From NCBI RefSeq assembly GCF_001758425.2, contig NZ_MDSS02000021.1:1-52519 (forward strand): a stretch of 52,519 nucleotides of DNA. The letters run 5' to 3'. Position numbers and translations under genes: made by a program. Below the pieces are notes generated by a model, which saw nothing but the letters and a program-made list of their open reading frames with translations, made no database searches and was not told where the DNA came from. The number at the start of each line of letters is the position of its first letter. Position 1 is the first letter of the stretch. The stretch comes from Nesterenkonia sp. PF2B19. Lineage in GTDB: Bacteria; Actinomycetota; Actinomycetes; Actinomycetales; Micrococcaceae. Below are positions 50,492-52,519 of this stretch, one piece after another.

Positions 50492-52519
50492 ATGAAGAGC
50501 ATCATCACCCCGGAGCTCGTCAGCCTCGACGAGATCCGCAGCAGCGCGAAGCGAGAGGTCATCGAGCAGCTCGCCTCCCGCATCCAGCAGGCAGGTCGTA
50601 CCGCGGCCGCCGAGACCCTGGTGGCCGACGCCTGGGCACGCGAGGAGAAGTCCGCCACCGGTATGCCCGGCGGCGTGGCGATCCCCCACTGCCGCACCTC
50701 GGCCGTCACGGAGGCCACCCTGGCCTTCGCCCGACTGCCCGAGCCGGTGGACTTCGGCGCCAAGGACGGCCCTGCCGACCTGGTGTTCTTCATCGCCGCC
50801 CCCGACGGCGCCGACAAGGCTCATCTGAAGATCCTCGCCGCCCTGGCCCGCTCCCTGGTCAAGAAGGACTTCGTCGCCGCCCTGCGCGAGGCCGAGGACT
50901 CCCAGGGGGTGGTGGACCGGGTCACCGAGGCCGTCGCTCCTGCCGTGGCCGAGCTCGAGGGGGCTGCGGGTGCGCCCGCCGACACCGCCCCGGCCGCAGC
51001 CGCAGGGCACGCTGCTTCGGCCACCTCCGGGGGCCGCCGGATCGTGGCCGTGACCGCCTGTCCCACGGGGATCGCCCACACCTACATGGCCGCCGACGCC
51101 CTGAAGCAGGCCGCCGAGGAGGAGGGCGTGGAGATCCATGTGGAGACCCAGGCTCTGCCGGGGCCACCGCCCTGCCCGCCGACGTCGTCGCCGGTGCCGA
51201 CGCGGTGATCTTCGCCGTCGACGTCGACGTCCGGGACAAGGCCCGCTTCGCCGGCAAGCCCGTGGTGCACGTGCCCGTCAAGCGCGGCATCGACGAGTCC
51301 GCCGCGCTGATCGACCGGGCCCTGGCGGCCGTGGACGACCCCTCCGCCCCGCGCGTCTCCGCTGAAGAGTCCGGCGAGGAGTCACATTCCGGGGCTGAGG
51401 AGAGCTTCGGCAAAAAGACCCAGCGTGTGCTGATGACCGGTGTCTCCTACATGATCCCGTTCGTCGCCGCGGGCGGTCTGCTCATCGCCCTGGGCTTCCT
51501 TCTGGGCGGCCATGACATCACGGACGTCGCCGACGACGTCGTGTTCGGCAATACTCTGTTCAATCTCCCCGACGGCGGCCTCCTCACGTACCTCGGCGCC
51601 GTCGCGTTCACCATCGGCGCCACCTCGATGGGGTTCTTGGTGCCAGCTCTCTCGGGCTACATCGCCTACGGCATGGCTGACCGCCCCGGCATCGCCCCGG
51701 GCTTCACCGCCGGCATGGTCGCCGTGTCCATGGACGCCGGGTTCATCGGCGGCATCGTCGGCGGTGTGCTGGCCGGCGCCGTCGCCGCCGGGTTCCGCCG
51801 TCTGGAGGTCCCCCGCTGGCTCGCCGGACTGATGCCGGTGGTGATCATCCCGCTCATCGCCACTCTGGTCTCCTCCGGCCTGATGTTCCTGCTGCTGGGC
51901 GGACCCATCGCCAGTCTGACCGCGTCCCTGGAGAGTTGGCTGTCCGGGATGACCGGCACGGCCGCCGTCCTGCTGGGTGTCGTCCTGGGCCTGATGATGT
52001 GCATCGACCTGGGTGGACCGATCAACAAGGTCGCCTACTCCTTTGCGGTCGCCGGCATCTCCGCGGGGTCCGTGGCCGACAACCCGGGGCCGCTGATGAT
52101 CATGGCCGCGGTCATGGCCGCCGGCATGGTTCCGCCGCTGGGCCTGGCCTTGGCCACCTTCCTGGACCGGCGGCTGTTCACCCCGGTGGAGCGGGAGAAC
52201 GGCAAGACCGCAGTGCTGCTGGGCGCAGCCTTCATCTCCGAGGGCGCCATCCCATTCGCCGCGGCCGACCCGCTGCGGGTGCTGCCCTCTGCGATGGCCG
52301 GCGGCGCCGTCACCGGGGCGCTGACCATGGCCTTCGGCATCACCTCGCTGGCCCCGCACGGCGGAGCCTTCGTGTTCTTCGCGATCGACTCGTTCGTGCT
52401 GTTCATCCTGGCCGTCCTGGCCGGTGCCGTGGTCACGGCCCTCTGCGTCATCGCCCTGAAGCGGTGGACCCGGCGCAGCCTGCCTGGCGCACCGGCCGCC
52501 GCCGAGCCGGCGACCGCCA
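50492..52519 (+). CDS. fruA: Fructose PTS enzyme IIABC, partial (one frame break)
   Basis: The gene runs past the window end. EIIA at residues 1-150 with phosphorylated His66 (GVAIPHCRT), EIIB at about 185-280 with Cys190 ([17 protein letters not shown]), then the EIIC membrane domain ([20 protein letters not shown] and later). The break is near 51149-51152: one G is missing in CCCAGG(G)CTCT, where the family reads [16 protein letters not shown]. Downstream the frame is open to 52519. Imports fructose and releases fructose 1-phosphate for FruK. Confidence 0.9.

Noticed and set aside
51382-52359. 325-aa leftward His/Gly/Gln-rich frame opposite fruA
   Set aside because: Antisense of the EIIC domain; composition is that of shadow frames.

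Overview
The window comes from a high-GC actinobacterial chromosome. Leaderless and ATGA-coupled genes, a GTP-type PEP carboxykinase and a DeoR-FruK-FruA fructose operon point to the order Micrococcales; genus is not resolved. It holds one integrated siphovirus-type prophage of about 40.6 kb flanked by host genes.

Left host arm (1-2333): pckG on the minus strand with a strong terminator, then a tRNA-Arg(ACG). The prophage lies between two copies of a 26-bp core (2334-2359, 42906-42931) derived from the 3' end of that tRNA. The integrase sits beside the intact tRNA, and the original tRNA terminator appears to have been displaced to 42938.

Prophage layout: integrase and a short rightward accessory group (membrane GAF protein, small ORFs, lipoprotein) at 2455-6180; then one long leftward late block, read from about 28.3 kb down to 6.3 kb: HNH, P-loop kinase, TerS, TerL, portal-MuF fusion, protease, capsid, connectors, tail tube, frameshifted tail chaperone, tape measure, Dit, Tal, tail fibre-like proteins, a GH18 tail hydrolase, endolysin, holin. 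The early block (42241 down to 28.6 kb) is also leftward: Cro-like regulator, excisionase-like protein, exonuclease, RecT, SSB, a lambda-O-like initiator with iterons inside its gene, RusA, and many tiny proteins. Cargo includes a NotI-family restriction-modification pair and a rightward ribbon-helix-helix operon behind a palindromic operator. The repressor (42335-42595) diverges from the Cro-like gene over three related operators.

Right host arm (42932-52519): two coupled CNNM/HlyC-type membrane CBS proteins, a DUF2207 membrane protein, a GNAT acetyltransferase, and fruR-fruK-fruA, cut by the window end.

Six genes (three host, three prophage) each need a single-base correction, always of the missing-base type (the GH18 gene needs two, so DUF2207, fruK, fruA, GH18 and a connector give six sites in five genes). 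This looks like assembly error more than biology. The most unusual content is a shared domain found both in a lipoprotein and in the last late gene on opposite strands, the iteron array, the NotI-like R-M cargo with a truncated gene copy at its edge, and the divergent RHH operon next to a decayed gene.
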